Source: Catonia carolina (lineage: Eukaryota; Arthropoda; Insecta; Hemiptera; Achilidae). From it: a stretch of 64,000 nucleotides of DNA. Below the pieces are notes generated by a model. That model saw only the letters and a program-made list of their open reading frames with translations. It ran no database searches and was not told the origin of the DNA. Numbering within the stretch: the stretch's first letter is position 1; each line of letters starts with the position of its first letter. The stretch is taken from assembly GCA_035578175.1 (NCBI GenBank), contig JAQMRL010000003.1, forward strand, positions 88,638,469 through 88,702,468, written 5' to 3'. This document shows, piece after piece, positions 1-10,978 of this stretch. The translations under genes and the position numbers were made by a program.

Positions 1-34
1 CGTTTTATAAATAAAATTTTTAACTGTAATTTTT

Positions 35-930
35 ACTTTCTCTTGCCTATATGAATATATAAAAAGGAAAGTATTGGTTTCATGTTGATTTTTCGGAAAC
101 GAGTTTCCACCGGAACTACACATTTTCAGACCACCTGAACCCAAAAAACATGTTTTTTGCGATTGGTGTGAGTGTGTGTGTGTGTGTGAACAGAATATCT
201 CAAGAACGGAACATCGTACGAAGTTGAAACTTGAAACTTAAGTTATGTACCACTACCGAACCCGACAATAACATTTTCATCAAAATCGGTCAACCGGAAG
301 TAGTAGTTTATTCGTGCCATTTTTCACTTTTAACGGCTCATACGATTTTTTAAAAAATCGCCTCATTTATTAAATATTTTATGCTCTACAAGATAGGGTA
401 GGCGCCATGTCTGCTGAAATTATTAAGGAGACTATTTTCTTCTAAAAATTGTTTTTGAAGATTGTAGCTTTAGTATGCATTTAAGCGCAAAAACGTACGA
501 AATAAAAGTTGTAGAGAATTTAAAATCCGACAACTTTTATTACAAACATTTTTTGTATAACGCTTTAGAGGTAATTAGCGGTTTTCTGTTTTTTGCTCAC
601 GAAAACGTGTGAAAAATCGATTTTTTTTGAAAGATTTCAGCTTTAGCATGCATTTTACGACAAAAGTGTATAATCAAATTTTTAGGAAATTGAAACATCT
701 AAAACATTTATTTTATGCATTTTTCTCTGCAGAGCCTAGTTTAACGTGAAAAAGTGATTTTCCGTATTTCTAAGCCAAACTGAGGTTGATTTTCATTTTG
801 CGTCTTTCACTCATTATTAAAATAAGGTTATGTTTTTTAAGCTTAGCTTTTTGTTTATTTCTAATGTTAGATTATATTGTTCATTATTTGCAATGGTAAG
901 AGAAAATCGTGTGAGTGTTTCACACCAGAT
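35..930 (+). mobile_element. HT element copy 1 (hairpin-tailed, Helentron/HINE-like)
   Basis: The left end is ACTTTCTCTTGCC, preceded by a T run. A (TG)n tract lies at about 172-188. Internally there is an AAAAGTTGTAG...ACAACTTTT inverted repeat at about 505-540. The right end is a degenerate inverted copy of the left end (GGTAAGAGAAAAT), then a GTGTGA-GTGTT-TCACAC hairpin at about 909-926 and CCAGAT plus T run. The match to the other copies in the window is seen directly. The Helentron-like classification is inferred from the asymmetric inverted repeats, 3' hairpin and T/T flanks. No protein is encoded. Confidence 0.75.
172..188. repeat. (TG)n tract inside HT copy 1
   Basis: Short TG repeat at the fixed internal position where other HT copies carry longer CA/TG microsatellites. 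Confidence 0.8.
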
Positions 931-1075
931 TTTTTAATTCATTATCCTTGCGAATCTGAAATAAAAGGAAAATCATATAATACACCAATCGTTTAATCTT
1001 CATCTTCTTCGATGTATTAGTATTTTCTTATTTAAAGAAATTATTACAGTCATAAAAATACGAGTACAAAGTTTC

Positions 1076-1411
1076 ACCCACCGGGTTGGACTAGTGGTAA
1101 AGTCGACGCAAGAATCAGTTGATTTTCGAGGACGAAAGTTCCGTGGTTCAAATCCTAGTAACGATACATACTTTTGTACGGATCTGAATATTAGAATGCT
1201 AGAGAGTGGTTACCCGTGTACATTGATGGTTGGGGTTTAATTAACCATACTTTTCTCAAGAACTGGTGGCCTGAGTCCGAATAAAATCACATCTCATTCA
1301 CACGTCATACTATCCTCATCTCATTGGGACATGGTTCGTACATTGAACAGATTGCAACGCATATACATTAGCCATTAAAAAATAAATAAATATAAAAAAT
1401 AAACTAAACTA
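1076..1411 (+). mobile_element. SINE S1, copy a (tRNA-derived)
   Basis: A tRNA-like head has A-box-like TTGGACTAGTGGTAAAG and B-box-like GGTTCAAATCC, followed by the S1 body (ATTAACCATACT, CATCTCATTGGG, GAACAGATTGCAACG) and an A/AT-rich tail. The tail runs directly into HT copy 2. Pol III transcription and LINE-dependent mobilisation are inferred from the family structure. Confidence 0.8.
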
Positions 1412-2356
1412 AAAAAAATCTGGTGTGAAACACTCACACAACTTTCTCTTGCCAATGCAAATAATTAACAATAAACCTAACATTAGTAATAAAATATTAG
1501 AAACAAACAAAACACTAATCTCAAAAGCATAACCTTATTTTAATCATGAGTGAATGACGCAAAATGAAAATCGTACTCAGTTTGGCTTAAAAAACGGAAA
1601 ATCACACTTTGACGCCAAACTAGACTCTGCAGAGAAAAATTCTCTAAATAAAAGTTGTAGATCTTTTAATTTCCTATAAATTTTATTATAGACACTTTTG
1701 TCGTAAAATGCGTACTAAAGCCGAAATCTTTAAAAAATCGATTTTTCACACCTTTTCGTGAGAAAAAAACAGGAAATCGCTAATTACCGCTAAACTAAGC
1801 GTTATACAAAAAAATGTTTGAAATAAAAGTTGTAGAATTTTACATTCTCTACAACTTTTATTATATAACGTTTTGCGCTGAAATGCATATTAAAGCCGCA
1901 ATCTTAAAAAGAAAATGTTTTTACGTGAAAACAGCCTCACCAAGAATTTCAAAAAACATGACGCCTACCTTATCTTGTAGAGAATAAAAAATTGAGTAAA
2001 CCAGGCGATTTTAAAAAAAATCGTAGGACCAGTTTTTGAGAAAATCGCAAAAAAGTGAAAAATTATACGAATAAACTACTACTTCCGGTTGACCGATTTT
2101 GATGAAAATGTTCGTGTCGGGTCCGGTAGTGGTATGTAACTTAAGTTTCCGTTCTTGAGATATTTTGTATACACACACACACACACACAGACACACACAC
2201 AGACACACACACACAGACCAATCGCTAAAAACATGTTTTTTGGGTTCAGGGGGTCTGAAAACGTATAGATCCGGTGAAAACTCGATTTCGAAAAATCGAC
2301 ATGAAAACAATACTTTCCTTCCTATATATTCATATAGGCAAGAGAAAGTAACTAGA
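1412..2356 (-). mobile_element. HT element copy 2, inverted
   Basis: On the plus strand it begins TCTGGTGTGAAACACTCACA (the hairpin end) and finishes ATAGGCAAGAGAAAGT. It is close to full length (~945 bp) and inverted relative to copy 1, with the hairpin ends facing each other across ~480 bp. An open frame of ~117 codons on the minus strand (2011-2364) spans the microsatellite. The same peptide pieces recur in other copies, but length, stops and CA-repeat content vary, so I treat it as non-coding. Confidence 0.8.
2168..2216. repeat. (CA)n microsatellite inside HT copy 2
   Basis: CA repeat interrupted by CAGA units, in the fixed microsatellite position of the family. Confidence 0.9.
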
Positions 2357-2633
2357 GCTAGCACATGATAGACATAACCTTAAAGGTTATCTATCTGGCA
2401 GGTAACTTTTTTGTATTTAATTTTGAGTCTAGAACTATATACTGTAGCACAATCACTGTAGGTAATCTATGAAAGTACTTAAAGTTAGTCGGGGAAGGAG
2501 GAGTCTCACCCAGTAGCGTTTCCTCTAGGATGATGTAGTCACATTATGATGAAGACAAACTTGACGAAAAACAATAGTAGCGCCGACGATGAAGAAGTTG
2601 AAAAGACAATGGTGATGATAATGAAATTTTTTT

Positions 2634-2770
2634 TGTTTAACCTCCGACTGTTCTGCAATTACTGCTAATGAAATGATTTTTTGTAACGTATGAAAATATG
2701 TCGAGCCTGAATAGGATTCGAACCCAAGACCACATGATGAGAAGCAAGCACATTACCAACTACGATAATG
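2634..2770 (-). mobile_element. SINE S3, copy a (tRNA-headed)
   Basis: Read on the minus strand, a tRNA-like head ends with GGTTCGAATCCTATTCAGGC (B box). It is followed by the CATACGTTACAAAAAATCAT body and a GTCGGAGGTTAAAC tail ending in an A run. It matches the better-preserved copy at 33884-34063. A segment of the body near 2665 is deleted. Confidence 0.65.
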
Positions 2771-2849
2771 AAAATGATGATGAAATAGCAAGAGGTACAT
2801 TACTGAAGGAGAGCTTTATACCAAAGACGACGACCATCTATTAAGACAG

Positions 2850-2985
2850 CCTGACTTGCTGATAAGCATATTTTTCCACTCAGTGAGGAAGGTATGGTAA
2901 ACCACCTCATTCCACGGTTTACTTAGTAAAGCCTCTAGAGGTTCAAACCAGCCTTTTGGCTGACCTAAACAACAACAAAAACATT
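2850..2985 (+). mobile_element. R2 retroposon, copy a (3' part)
   Basis: The 3' third of the R2 family: GCTGATAAGCATA, CCACTCAGTGAGGAAGG, CTCTAGAGGTTCAAACCAGC, GACCTAAACAACAAC tail. The 5' part is missing or too diverged to place. Confidence 0.7.
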
Positions 2986-3257
2986 ATAATATATCTTAGC
3001 AACAGTAAAAATACAACAACTTTTGACAATTGAATAGAATAGGTTAGCAGTACGTTTGGTGAAACGGTAGCTATGAAACTAATGGGTGACTAAGAGAGTT
3101 ACTGTACTTACAATTGACAATAAAATACTACCTACAATACATCTACATTTATTATTGCCCATATCATATTATTTTACTACCTACATATAAATCGCCTTAC
3201 TTTATGATTAATATTTTTATCGTGCAAATCTAAAATAGTTATATACAATTAATTGTA

Positions 3258-3705
3258 AATTTCAAAATCAATGTCTTTTTTTAATGTTGTTTTAATTGTA
3301 GCCAAAGTGGGCAACATTTTTTCACTTTGGTAAAATTTATGTACTACCAGCCTAACAAAAAATTTATCAAAGCCGTCTATCTCAGTCACTGGGCGCTTCC
3401 TTTTTTTCTTAACTGGAGTTAGAAATAACGCCTCCCTTTTACCAGAAATAATTTCTTGATTTCTTTGCGGATATTTTTAACAGTAGTCACAGAAACTCTA
3501 TAAGCTGTCGCTGTTCTGTTATTACACTGATGAACAGACACAAAAAATTCACCCGATTGTTTGTTATGTTCCGATTCTTTTTTATAAAGCCATTTAAATT
3601 TGAAATAATTTCTCGCGCCTGACTATGTGTATTTTTACCAAGTTTGGACTTAACAGCTTGTGTTTCCGTATTTTTTTGTAACTACGGCACTCACTTTTAC
3701 AACAA
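3258..3705 (-). pseudogene. Decayed transposase fragment, N-terminal HTH-type region
   Basis: Minus-strand translation across two or three frames gives a start like VTKKYGNTS, then KESEHN, RTATAYRVSVTTVKNIRKEI (helix-turn-helix-like), KKRKRPVTEIDGFDKFFVR, and HKFYQSEKMLPTLATIK before a stop near 3255. This order (basic stretch, KKRKR, D-FDK, FY...LPTL) resembles the N-terminal DNA-binding region of a transposase family common in arthropod genomes. The catalytic DDE part is absent, and frameshifts and a stop lie around 3415-3430. The exact superfamily (Tc1/IS630-like or another DDE group) is uncertain. It is a relic, not a gene. Confidence 0.45.
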
Positions 3706-3890
3706 AAGAAGTAAAACAAAACAAAATGAAACGCGTCAACTCAAAACGTTTAGTATAAATGCAAAAACAAGGAAGTGAAATAATGATTTACACGCTTCCT
3801 TTACCGAATTAAAACATATCAATATTATTTATCAGAACCAAGTTCAATGCACGCATTAAGAAGTTAGACCATTAAGTTAGACGCATTAAG

Positions 3891-4235
3891 ACCACCGGGT
3901 TGGTCTAGAGGTAAAGTTGTTGCCAAAATCAGCTGTTACATAGCTGATTTTTGGAGACAATGGTTCCTGGTTCAAATCCTAGTAAAGTTAGTTACTTTTT
4001 TACGGATTTGAATGCTAGACAGTGGTTACCGGTGTACTTTGATGGTTGGGGTTCAATTAACCATACTCTCTCAGGAATGGTCGGCCTGAGTCTGTACAAG
4101 AGTACACCTCATTTACACGTCATACATATCATCCTCATCTCATTGTGTCATGGGGTTGCTTATTGTTCAGAATTGAACAGATTGCAACGTACACACTTAG
4201 GAATTAAAAAAAAAAAAAAAAAACAAAAAAAAAAA
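3891..4235 (+). mobile_element. SINE S1, copy b
   Basis: Near-complete S1: head CACCGGGTTGGTCTAGAGGT (A box), B box GGTTCAAATCC, the body and a terminal 3' A run (~30 nt with one C) at 4205-4235. A 105-codon open frame crossing it is an accident of the repeat. One of the better S1 copies in the window. Confidence 0.85.
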
Positions 4236-5484
4236 AGAAGTTACTTAACAGGACGTGTGCCACAGTAAACAAGAGATTAATCGGTGACTAATTTTTTTGA
4301 CTACACTCGGTGGACAATATTGTCCCCCGCGAGCGTCCTCTCTGATGAAGGTCATAGCTATCATTCCAACAAAAGAACTGTACCTGATTCAATCCAACAT
4401 GAATTGATCAATCATAATTAAAATTCACTAAATACCCCATATACTTAAAAAACCATTACAAATATATTCCACCATTCGTTACCATTAAAACCAATATATT
4501 TTAAGAATATTATTAAATTATTTTACTATTTTGGTTTATTTCTTAATACGAAATAACATTTCTGTACCGAATACAATGTACCGTAGCATACACCGTATGC
4601 TTAGGAATCGTAGAAAAACATATAGAATTTATGATTTTTTGAAAGTTATTTTAAAAATAGAAACGACATTCATATATACTTTTTATCGTGTCCTCTTCTA
4701 TATAAGATATTCGAAAGGTGGGCCCTGTCAATTCATTCGATACTTGACGACAGCGATATGGGGAGCCAATTTCCGTTTTGATACCAGAATGGTCTCTCCG
4801 TTAGCAGACCACGCTGTTATAATAGAAATTTGTGAAAAGCAACCGACTGGAATTGAATGGAGTGGCTGGTTGCCCCAACTGACAACGCCTTAACAGAGTC
4901 GCTGGTATGGTGGCTCTATCCACAGAACGACTAGGGAGGAGGGGGTTACCGACCTGGCAAATAGATTTTCCATGTCATTCGCTATGCTACACTGAATACT
5001 CAATAAACTGTAATAGGTATATCAAACAGAAATTGAATGAAAGGTTCTTGAAACATCGTAATTCTATATATTTTTAATAAATTTCATCCTAATTTCAGAC
5101 ATTTCATTATAATTCTGTCAATATTGTCAAACAGGATTTTTAGTTTTATATTGAAATGCTATTATAGATTTATACGGTTTAGTGAGCTGATCCAAAATGC
5201 TAAACTTAACTAAAATTTAATAGCGAAATTATTACTCTTCACTTCTTCTGGTTCTTTAAACGTATTGATAATAAAAATTCACCTTGTTAAAATATCATTG
5301 CGGGTGGGTATCATAATTTATTCTACTCTCTGTAACTATTTGTAAAATATTAAGGAATTGTAGAAAATTAATACATAAATTCATGATTTTTTAAAAAACC
5401 CAAATCATTTTAACGTCAACTTAAAGGTTCTTGAAACATCAAAACATTCTTGAAACATCAAAACATCAAAAGGTTCTTGAAACA
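4236..5484. other. Unassigned sequence with a GC-richer block
   Basis: Mostly AT-rich. About 4690-4960 is noticeably richer in G and C than its flanks and overlaps a 120-codon plus-strand open frame (4531-4893) whose product I do not recognise. Near 5043 and 5425-5490, GGTTCTTGAAACAT repeats several times. No gene is supported. Confidence 0.5.
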
Positions 5485-6615
5485 TGAGGTGTGAGGTGGT
5501 TTACCATGGCTTCCTCACTGAGCGAAAAAGTATGCTTATCAGCATACCAGGCTATTTTGCTTGGCTCAAAATATTTGACATTCTAAATTTGAATCAGTCA
5601 TTTCAGGAAGCCCATATTACAAAATTTGCTAAAAGCATATAAAAAAATGCTAAAAGCTTACCCTTATAGTTTAAGGGTTATCCTAAAGCCTTTTTCCAGT
5701 TGAAAATAAAATGGGTGAGTTTTTGAAGCTAAAGTCTTACACTTTAGAAAATACAAAGTTTCTGCGCAAAAATCTGTACGTATAAGAGAAAACTACTATA
5801 AATCGATGACGGATGACATTTCCTGAGTAAAACGAGGTGTGAGGTGTTTCACCATGGCTTCCTCACTGAGCGGAAAAGTATGCTTATCAGCATGCCAGGC
5901 CCTGTGAAAAGCATCTACTTTCCACCCTGAAAATGACACCTTCACTTCATTTACCTAGGGTCTGTTTTGAAGCAAAACAGTGACTGCTATTTTGCTTGGC
6001 TCAAAATATTTGACATTCTAAATTTGAATCAGTCATTTCAGGAAGCCCATATTACAAAATTTGCTAAAAGCATATAAAAAAATGCTAAAAGCTTACCCTT
6101 ATAGTTTAAGGGTTATCCTAAAGCCTTTTTCCAGTTGAAAATAAAATGGGTGAGTTTTTGAAGCTTAAGTCTTACACTTTAGAAAATACAAAGTTTCTGC
6201 GCAAAAATCTGTACGTATAAGAGAAAACTACTATAAATCGATGACGATGACATTTCCTGAGTAAAACGAGGTGTGAGGTGTTTCACCATGGCTTCCTCAC
6301 TGAGCGGAAAAGTATGCTTATCAGCATACCAGGCCCTGTGAAAAGCATCTACTTTCCACCCTGAAAATGAGACCTTCACTTCATTTACCATAGGGTCTGG
6401 CTGTATAATGAAATTAGTTACTCTCAGTTGAGATAATTCTAATTAGTGTCTTTTACACCTCTACCTCTTCTGTTCCTAAATGTTTCAGTCATATAATTGG
6501 CTGACCAGGTCGTTAGAAACAGAACTATTTTTTGTAGACCTGGAACTACCAGATCGAGTGCAAATAATTTGACACTCCACCTTCTTGTTATGGGCTTGAG
6601 GTGAGGGAGATGGTT
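5485..6615 (-). mobile_element. R2 retroposon, copy b, carrying a tandem duplication
   Basis: R2 in minus orientation. The plus strand reads GAGGTGTGAGGTGGTTTACC near 5485 and ends at the R2 5' terminus, CTTGTTATGGGC near 6595. The R2 3' region appears three times (5485-5550, 5833-5985, 6267 onward), separated by two copies of a ~275 bp non-R2 segment. The 3' AAC tail is missing. Confidence 0.75.
5551..6266. repeat. Tandem duplication, unit ~434 bp
   Basis: Segments 5551-5826 and 5986-6260 are almost identical (for example TTTGCTTGGCTCAAAATATT in both). I noticed one substitution (GCTAAAGTC versus GCTTAAGTC) and a one-base indel. The unit also takes in part of R2. The first unit lacks ~85 bp of the R2 part. 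The near-identity implies a recent event. Confidence 0.85.
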
Positions 6616-6616
6616 A

Positions 6617-7940
6617 TAAAGATGAAAAAATTCCAGACCAGACCGAGAAGTATCTATGAAGTCTATGAGCTGAGCTGGACCCAGTCTTATCCTTACATCC
6701 AACATTTCAAAATTGTTTCAAAACAGGCGTACACACGCACTAACATAGCCTACTCTGAAATTTAAAATTCTTCTTCGAGATCTTGAAAATAAATCTGGTT
6801 AAAAAAATGGTATTTAAAAAAACCTTGTTTAAAAATTTAAATTCGTAAATTACGAGCTTAAATACCTACGGTATTTCTATACCTTCTCGTTGAGCTACAT
6901 TTCCAAAAATTGTGTGTGTGTGTTGATTTTTAAGTGATGAATCAATCTTATTTAAATTTTAGAGTAAAACTGAGAAAGATAATATACCAGTTTATTAAAT
7001 GCAACCCTCTGAGGTAAGAAATTAGCTCGTACGGTGCGTACGAAAAATTTCTAGTAATTCATATTCTTTTGTTATAATTTATGATGTTTTAATTCAATTG
7101 CTGTTGAATATTAAGTCACCTTATATTTGACTTAATGACTGTAATATTACCATAACACAAATCAGTCATTAACTTTTAAACTTTATAATAGAAGGGCTCG
7201 AGTATATTTTTCTTTCTTTTGAAGTCTGTACAATGTTTATCAAAAATAATGGTTGCATTAATTAAAAATAACGAAGTAAGCAGTTTTAAGAACTGCCGCT
7301 TCTTCTTTTCTGCAACAATGTGAAGGTACGAAGGATAAGAAAATTAAGCAGTTGTCTTAGGAGCACGTGCGCAAGTATATGCCATTAGAGTTGCTATTTG
7401 TAAAACGCCAGGTGCACCTTATTGCTTGCTGTATGTTACCGCTACTGGTTCTAAAATAACACACATACAACCCGAGTATCAAAGTATTTATTTATTTTTA
7501 TATTTTCTTGTTTTTCCTTCTTTTCTTTAGTTCATTCTCTATCTCTCTTTTACTTTTACAAATGATTCCGGAAAATGGCATAATTTTTTTCAAGTGCATT
7601 AAGAGAGATTTGAGGTTATATTTCAGTGTCTAAAGAAATGTGTAAGGTTACACTGTATTACCACTTCATCTTTTCCCTACTCTTCTCTTCCACAAGCTTC
7701 TTCTCTTTCCATTACCTCATTCAAACTTCTTTTCCCCAGCTTTATTTTTGTTCACTTTCCTAATCGTAGGTAAATAAATGCCTAGGTATTTTTTTCTTTA
7801 GGTTATTTAACAGACTTTTTTTATAAATTGTCTCTTCTGTGTTAAAAATCTGAGTTGATTTTAAACCGTTTATTACTGTTTTATTTTTATCGTGCTTTTT
7901 AGAAATTTCTCTTGTTTGTATTTTTGAGTTATAATAAAGA
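6617..7940. other. Unassigned AT-rich sequence
   Basis: No gene recognised. It includes a short TG tract near 6913 and a pyrimidine-rich stretch at about 7500-7760. Confidence 0.5.
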
Positions 7941-7950
7941 TCTTAAAATT

Positions 7951-8349
7951 GTTGTTGTTTAGGTCAAAAGCCAAAAGGCTGGTTTGAACCTCTAGAGGTT
8001 TTACTAAGTAAAACGAGGAGTGAGGTGGTTTATTATTGCCTTTCTCACTGAGTACAAAATTGACCTATGCTTATCAGCATGCCAGACTCTCCAAAAATCA
8101 TCTACTTTGCACCCTGCAAATGACACATTTAATACATTCACCACAGGGTCTGGCTGTATAATGAAATACTACTTTCAGAGGAGATAACTCTGACTAGTGT
8201 CTTTTACACCTTTAACTCTTACGTTCTTAAATAGGTTAGTCATATAATTGGCTGACCACGTGACAAGAAACATAACTATTTTTTGTAACCCTGGAACTAG
8301 CAGATCGACTGCAAATAATTTAACACTTTACCTGCCTATTATGAGCATG
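7951..8349 (-). mobile_element. R2 retroposon, copy c, full length with target-site duplication
   Basis: The plus strand reads GTTGTTGTTTAGGTC (antisense of the AAC tail), then the R2 body, ending CTATTATGAGCATG. It is flanked by TCTTAAAATT at 7941-7950 and 8350-8359, a 10 bp perfect target-site duplication. This supports target-primed reverse transcription. Confidence 0.85.
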
Positions 8350-8412
8350 TCTTAAAATTAACAACGTTACAATTTTCAATTCCTAATGTGTGTACTATCC
8401 AATCAGTTCAAT

Positions 8413-8414
<2 letters not shown>

Positions 8415-8468
<54 letters not shown>

Positions 8469-8469
8469 T
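8415..8469. repeat. (AAT)n microsatellite
   Basis: About 18 uninterrupted AAT units. They produce a poly-isoleucine open frame that is not a gene. Confidence 0.95.
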
Positions 8470-9867
8470 AAAATTAAAAAAAAAAAAAACAAATATATGA
8501 AAAGTCGAAAACCAGTCAGTAAATGGTGCTGTGCAAGCACATCACTCATGCATATCATGTCATTCATTCTCACCCACCATCATATTCACTGGATTTTTAC
8601 TTGTATCAGTTGTGAAATTCACTGATAAAGTTCTTGTTTTTATTCTTGAAAACAAGGACGTACGTTTATCTTGTAAACTAAAGGGTGAGAATAATTAAAC
8701 AGAACACTCTCTGTAGATACTCTACATCTTACGAAGGGTAACAACTTTACCACAAATCAAACAGCTTTAGTTCTACCTAATAATAATTAAAAATAAATCT
8801 TTAATTAGAGAGTAGTACGTTTTCTATATTATTAAAATTTATACAGTAAGACAGTTCAGTGGTTCAATCGAGAATTCTCTTAACTAATAAATCAGGTTAA
8901 ATTACCGGGTTAGATTCAGAAGTAAATCAAAGTTATTATCATATGAAATTGAACCAAATTTAGATATGCGTAGTCGATAATGAATTTAACAAACATTACA
9001 GTAAACACCACACAAAAAACAAATTTGTAAAATGAAGTACAAAGTAAATAAAGTCACCGAGTTTCGTTTAAATTCATCAAATAAAGACATCGTCAGATTA
9101 TGAAAAATTTAAAAGTGGAACCCCAGGTTCAATTTTCAGCCAGAATCTGGAAAATGTTATCATGTTGAAACCAACAATATTGTTTCGAAACCATTTTTTA
9201 TTATTCGAAATTTACTGCAACTAGTTATCTTAAAATAACAACATCAATGTGAATAGTCTCGCTGCTTTCGCACCAAGGAAAATTCATTATAATTCAAAGT
9301 GCTGTCAACTTTTAAGAATGAATTTAAGCTCTAGTACTCTGTGCATTACCGATAAAACTTATAGATTAGACTTTGTACTCTCTACTCCACTTTAGATCAC
9401 ACATAGCTGTTAAATAACAACTAAATTGTAACAACTGCCTCATTCGGCCGGTGTTGATGTACGAGGCTTTTTCCTAAGGTTCGGTGAAGAAATAAAATAC
9501 AAAGAGGATATAAGTTTTTCAAATCAATTTTTACCATTATTCACATGCAGTTACTACTACGTACAAAATGAAATCATAAATGTTGACTTCATTATAGACA
9601 CTATTAAAAAATTATACATTCGTTTTTATTCAAAATTAGCTCATCATAAAACTCCAGAGATACATTTTCTCACTCATACCTACCACAAAATCTACAAAGG
9701 AGATTAAAAGATCTTGGAGTAGGTATCTCATATAAAACACCGATGAGGATGCCACCAGGTGATTTCCTCAGTCAATACGAAAACAATACATTACACAATT
9801 ATAAATACTGCTGGTTGTATTAATTTACATACAGTATGTAACCCTATAGTTTTTTCAAAATAAAGAC
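8470..9867. other. Unassigned AT-rich sequence
   Basis: No gene, RNA or recognised repeat seen. Confidence 0.5.
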
Positions 9868-9961
9868 AAAAAAATTATTACTCAGTTTACCAGATCCATA
9901 AATTTAGGAACCATTTGTAAAAGGATGCAACATTTAACGGACTAAAAAGTAATAAAAAAAA
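9868..9961. repeat. 94 bp direct repeat, left copy
   Basis: Begins with seven A then TTATTACTCAGTTTACC and ends in an A run. It matches 10884-10977 with about three differences. HT copy 3 lies exactly between the two. Confidence 0.9.
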
Positions 9962-10883
9962 TCTGGTGTGAAACACTCACACAACTTTCTCTTGCCTATG
10001 CAAATAATAAACAATAATCCTAACATTAGTAATAAAACATTAGAAATAAACAAAAAACTAACGTCAATAAACATAACCTAATTTTAATCATGAGTGAAAG
10101 ACCCAAAATGAAAATCGACCTCAGTTTGACTTAAAAATACGGAAAATCATTCTTTCTCACTAAACTAGGCTTCGTGGAGAAAAATGCTCTCAATAAAAGT
10201 TGTAGATCTTTTAATTTTCTATAAATTTTATTATATACACTTTTGTCGTAAAATGCGTACTAAGGCCGAAATATTAAAAAAATCAATTTTTCACACGTTT
10301 TCGTGAGAAAAAACAGAAAATTGCTAATTACCGCTAAACTAAGTGTTATACAAAAAAATGTTTGAAATAAAAGTTATAGGATTTAAAATTGTCTACAACT
10401 TTTATTATATACATTTTTGCGCTGAAATGCATATTTAAGCCGTAATCTTAAAAAAACAAAGTTTTTACGTAAAAACACCCTTACCAAGAATTTCAGCCAA
10501 GATGGCGCCTACCCTATCTTGTAGAGAATAAAAAATTAAGTAAACCAGGCGATTTTAAAAAAATTGTAGGACCAGTTTTTGAAAAAAATTGCAAAAAAGT
10601 GAAAAATTATACGAATAAACTACTACTTCCGGTTGACCGATTTTAATGAAAATGTTCGTGTCGGGTCCGGTAGTAGTATGTAACTTAAGTTTCAAGTTTA
10701 AAGTTCGTACGATGTTCTGTTCTTGAGATATTTTGTATACACATACACAGACCAATCGCTAAAAACATGTTTTTTGGGTTCAGGGGGTCTGAAAACGTAT
10801 AGATCCGGTGAACACTTGATTTAAAAAAATCGACATGAAAACAATACTTTCCTTCCTATATATTCATATAGACAAGAGAAAGT
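9962..10883 (-). mobile_element. HT element copy 3, between long direct repeats
   Basis: The plus strand begins TCTGGTGTGAAACACTCACA and ends ATAGACAAGAGAAAGT. Its CA tract is reduced to a few units near 10738. It contains the paired AAAGTTGTAG / CTACAACTTT internal segments. Its flanks are the 94 bp direct repeats. Confidence 0.8.
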
Positions 10884-10977
10884 AAAAAAATTGTTACTCA
10901 GTTTACCAGATCCATAAATTTAGGAACCATTTGTAAAAGGATGCACATTTAATGGACTAAAAAGTAATAAAAAAAAA
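10884..10977. repeat. 94 bp direct repeat, right copy
   Basis: Near-identical to 9868-9961. Differences seen: G for A in TTGTTACTC, loss of one A in ATGCACATTT, and AATGG for AACGG. Confidence 0.9.
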
Positions 10978-10978
10978 T

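Noticed and set aside
8386..8625. 79-codon frame with poly-isoleucine
   Set aside because: Product of the (AAT)n microsatellite.
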